A stretch of 32,721 bases of DNA. It comes from Burkholderiales bacterium. Its GTDB lineage: Bacteria > Pseudomonadota > Gammaproteobacteria > Burkholderiales > Usitatibacteraceae. Numbering within the stretch: position 1 is the stretch's first letter; the number at the start of each line of letters is the position of its first letter. Below the pieces are notes generated by a model that was given only the letters and a program-made list of their open reading frames with translations, was not told the origin of the DNA and ran no database searches. Below, in pieces: positions 32,525 through 32,721 of this stretch. The stretch lies in contig JANYBL010000023.1 of NCBI GenBank assembly GCA_025360815.1, positions 1-32,721 of the forward strand, read 5' to 3'. The position numbers were made by a program, and so were the translations under genes.

Positions 32525-32721
32525 TTGGCAACTTTCGCAAAGTACGCGGTGGCTTTTTTAGGATGTCACGCTCCTCGCAGGCGATGGCGAGTTCGCGCTT
32601 GAGGCGACTGACTTCGGCTTGTAGTTCGCTGACCGGTTGTATGCGGCGGGTGTCAACCGTGACAAGCTTGCCGGCACGGGCGCGAACAACCCAGTTGCTG
32701 TAGGTCTGCGAGGATAGCCCT
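32521..32721 (-). CDS. IS3-family OrfA, C-terminal part
   Basis: This partial frame, open to the window edge, reads GLSSQTYSNWVVRARAGKL, then a leucine-zipper-like 'SELQAEVSRLKRELAIACEERDILKK', the standard C-terminal half of IS3 OrfA. OrfA normally ends 'LKKATAYFAK'. Here that ending is in another frame, because the A-run at the programmed frameshift site has six A's (32554-32559) where seven would fit both OrfA termination at the OrfB start and a single -1 shift into OrfB. In the unshifted frame OrfA continues as 'LKKPPRTLRK' to a stop at 32502. The GTG of OrfB overlaps the alternative-frame TGA. Confidence 0.7.

Larger units (their letters stand above)
31566..32721 (-). mobile_element. IS3-family insertion sequence, degenerate, cut by window end
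   Basis: The minus-strand region encodes the end of OrfA and all of OrfB of an IS3-family element. The likely terminal inverted repeat on this side starts near 31566 (tggactggctcacttttacg), about 50 bp beyond the OrfB stop, which is the normal distance. The other end lies beyond the window. Two single-base lesions (see orfA and orfB) suggest the element is no longer active on its own, unless they are sequencing errors. Confidence 0.8.

Overview
The window looks like a betaproteobacterial chromosome segment. I infer this from the System I (ccm) cytochrome c maturation genes, the stomatin/NfeD pair and the insertion-sequence types; no marker gene fixes the genus. Two mobile-element zones bracket a core of ordered genes.

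Layout. (1) Positions 1-950 are a graveyard of mobile elements: the end of an IS21-like element running off the left edge with paired 24-bp terminal repeats, a C-terminal remnant of a REP-associated (IS200-like) tyrosine transposase, and an internally deleted DDE transposase. (2) 1232-3316 encodes an exported 694-residue protein of unknown function, built from about five beta-type units that each carry a cysteine pair. (3) 3791-5287 (minus strand) is a stomatin/QmcA-like SPFH protein with its NfeD-like partner. (4) 5492-13262 (minus strand) is a complete, tightly overlapping cytochrome c maturation operon in the order ccmI-A-B-C-D-E-F-G-H. It includes a 53-residue ccmD that is easily missed. 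ccmI comes first rather than last. (5) 13263-13895 is a divergent control region with two sets of short tandem repeats. (6) 13896-28172 (plus strand) is a seven-gene, tightly packed electron-transfer operon. (7) 28579-31032 encodes an outer-membrane DUF5916/CBM9-like protein. (8) 31193-31269 is tRNA-Met(CAU). (9) From about 31566 to the right edge lies a degenerate IS3-family element on the minus strand.

The electron-transfer operon is the most interesting part. It encodes, in order: a five-helix membrane protein with two His pairs each 14 residues apart (a likely di-heme b quinol oxidase/ferric-reductase-like core); a protein joining a cytosolic FHA domain, one transmembrane helix and a decaheme c-type periplasmic domain; a lipoprotein with two GlcG/HbpS-type heme-binding domains; an outer-membrane beta-barrel; a 1290-residue decaheme cytochrome ending in LVIVD beta-propeller repeats; a c554-like pentaheme cytochrome with one CX4CH site; and a cytosolic flavoprotein fused to two cyclic-nucleotide-binding domains and a four-cluster 4Fe-4S domain. 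That makes 25 predicted c-hemes next to the operon that attaches them. My reading is an electron conduit from the quinone pool or NAD(P)H to the cell surface (or the reverse), with second-messenger and FHA-type inputs. Direction and terminal partner cannot be told from sequence.
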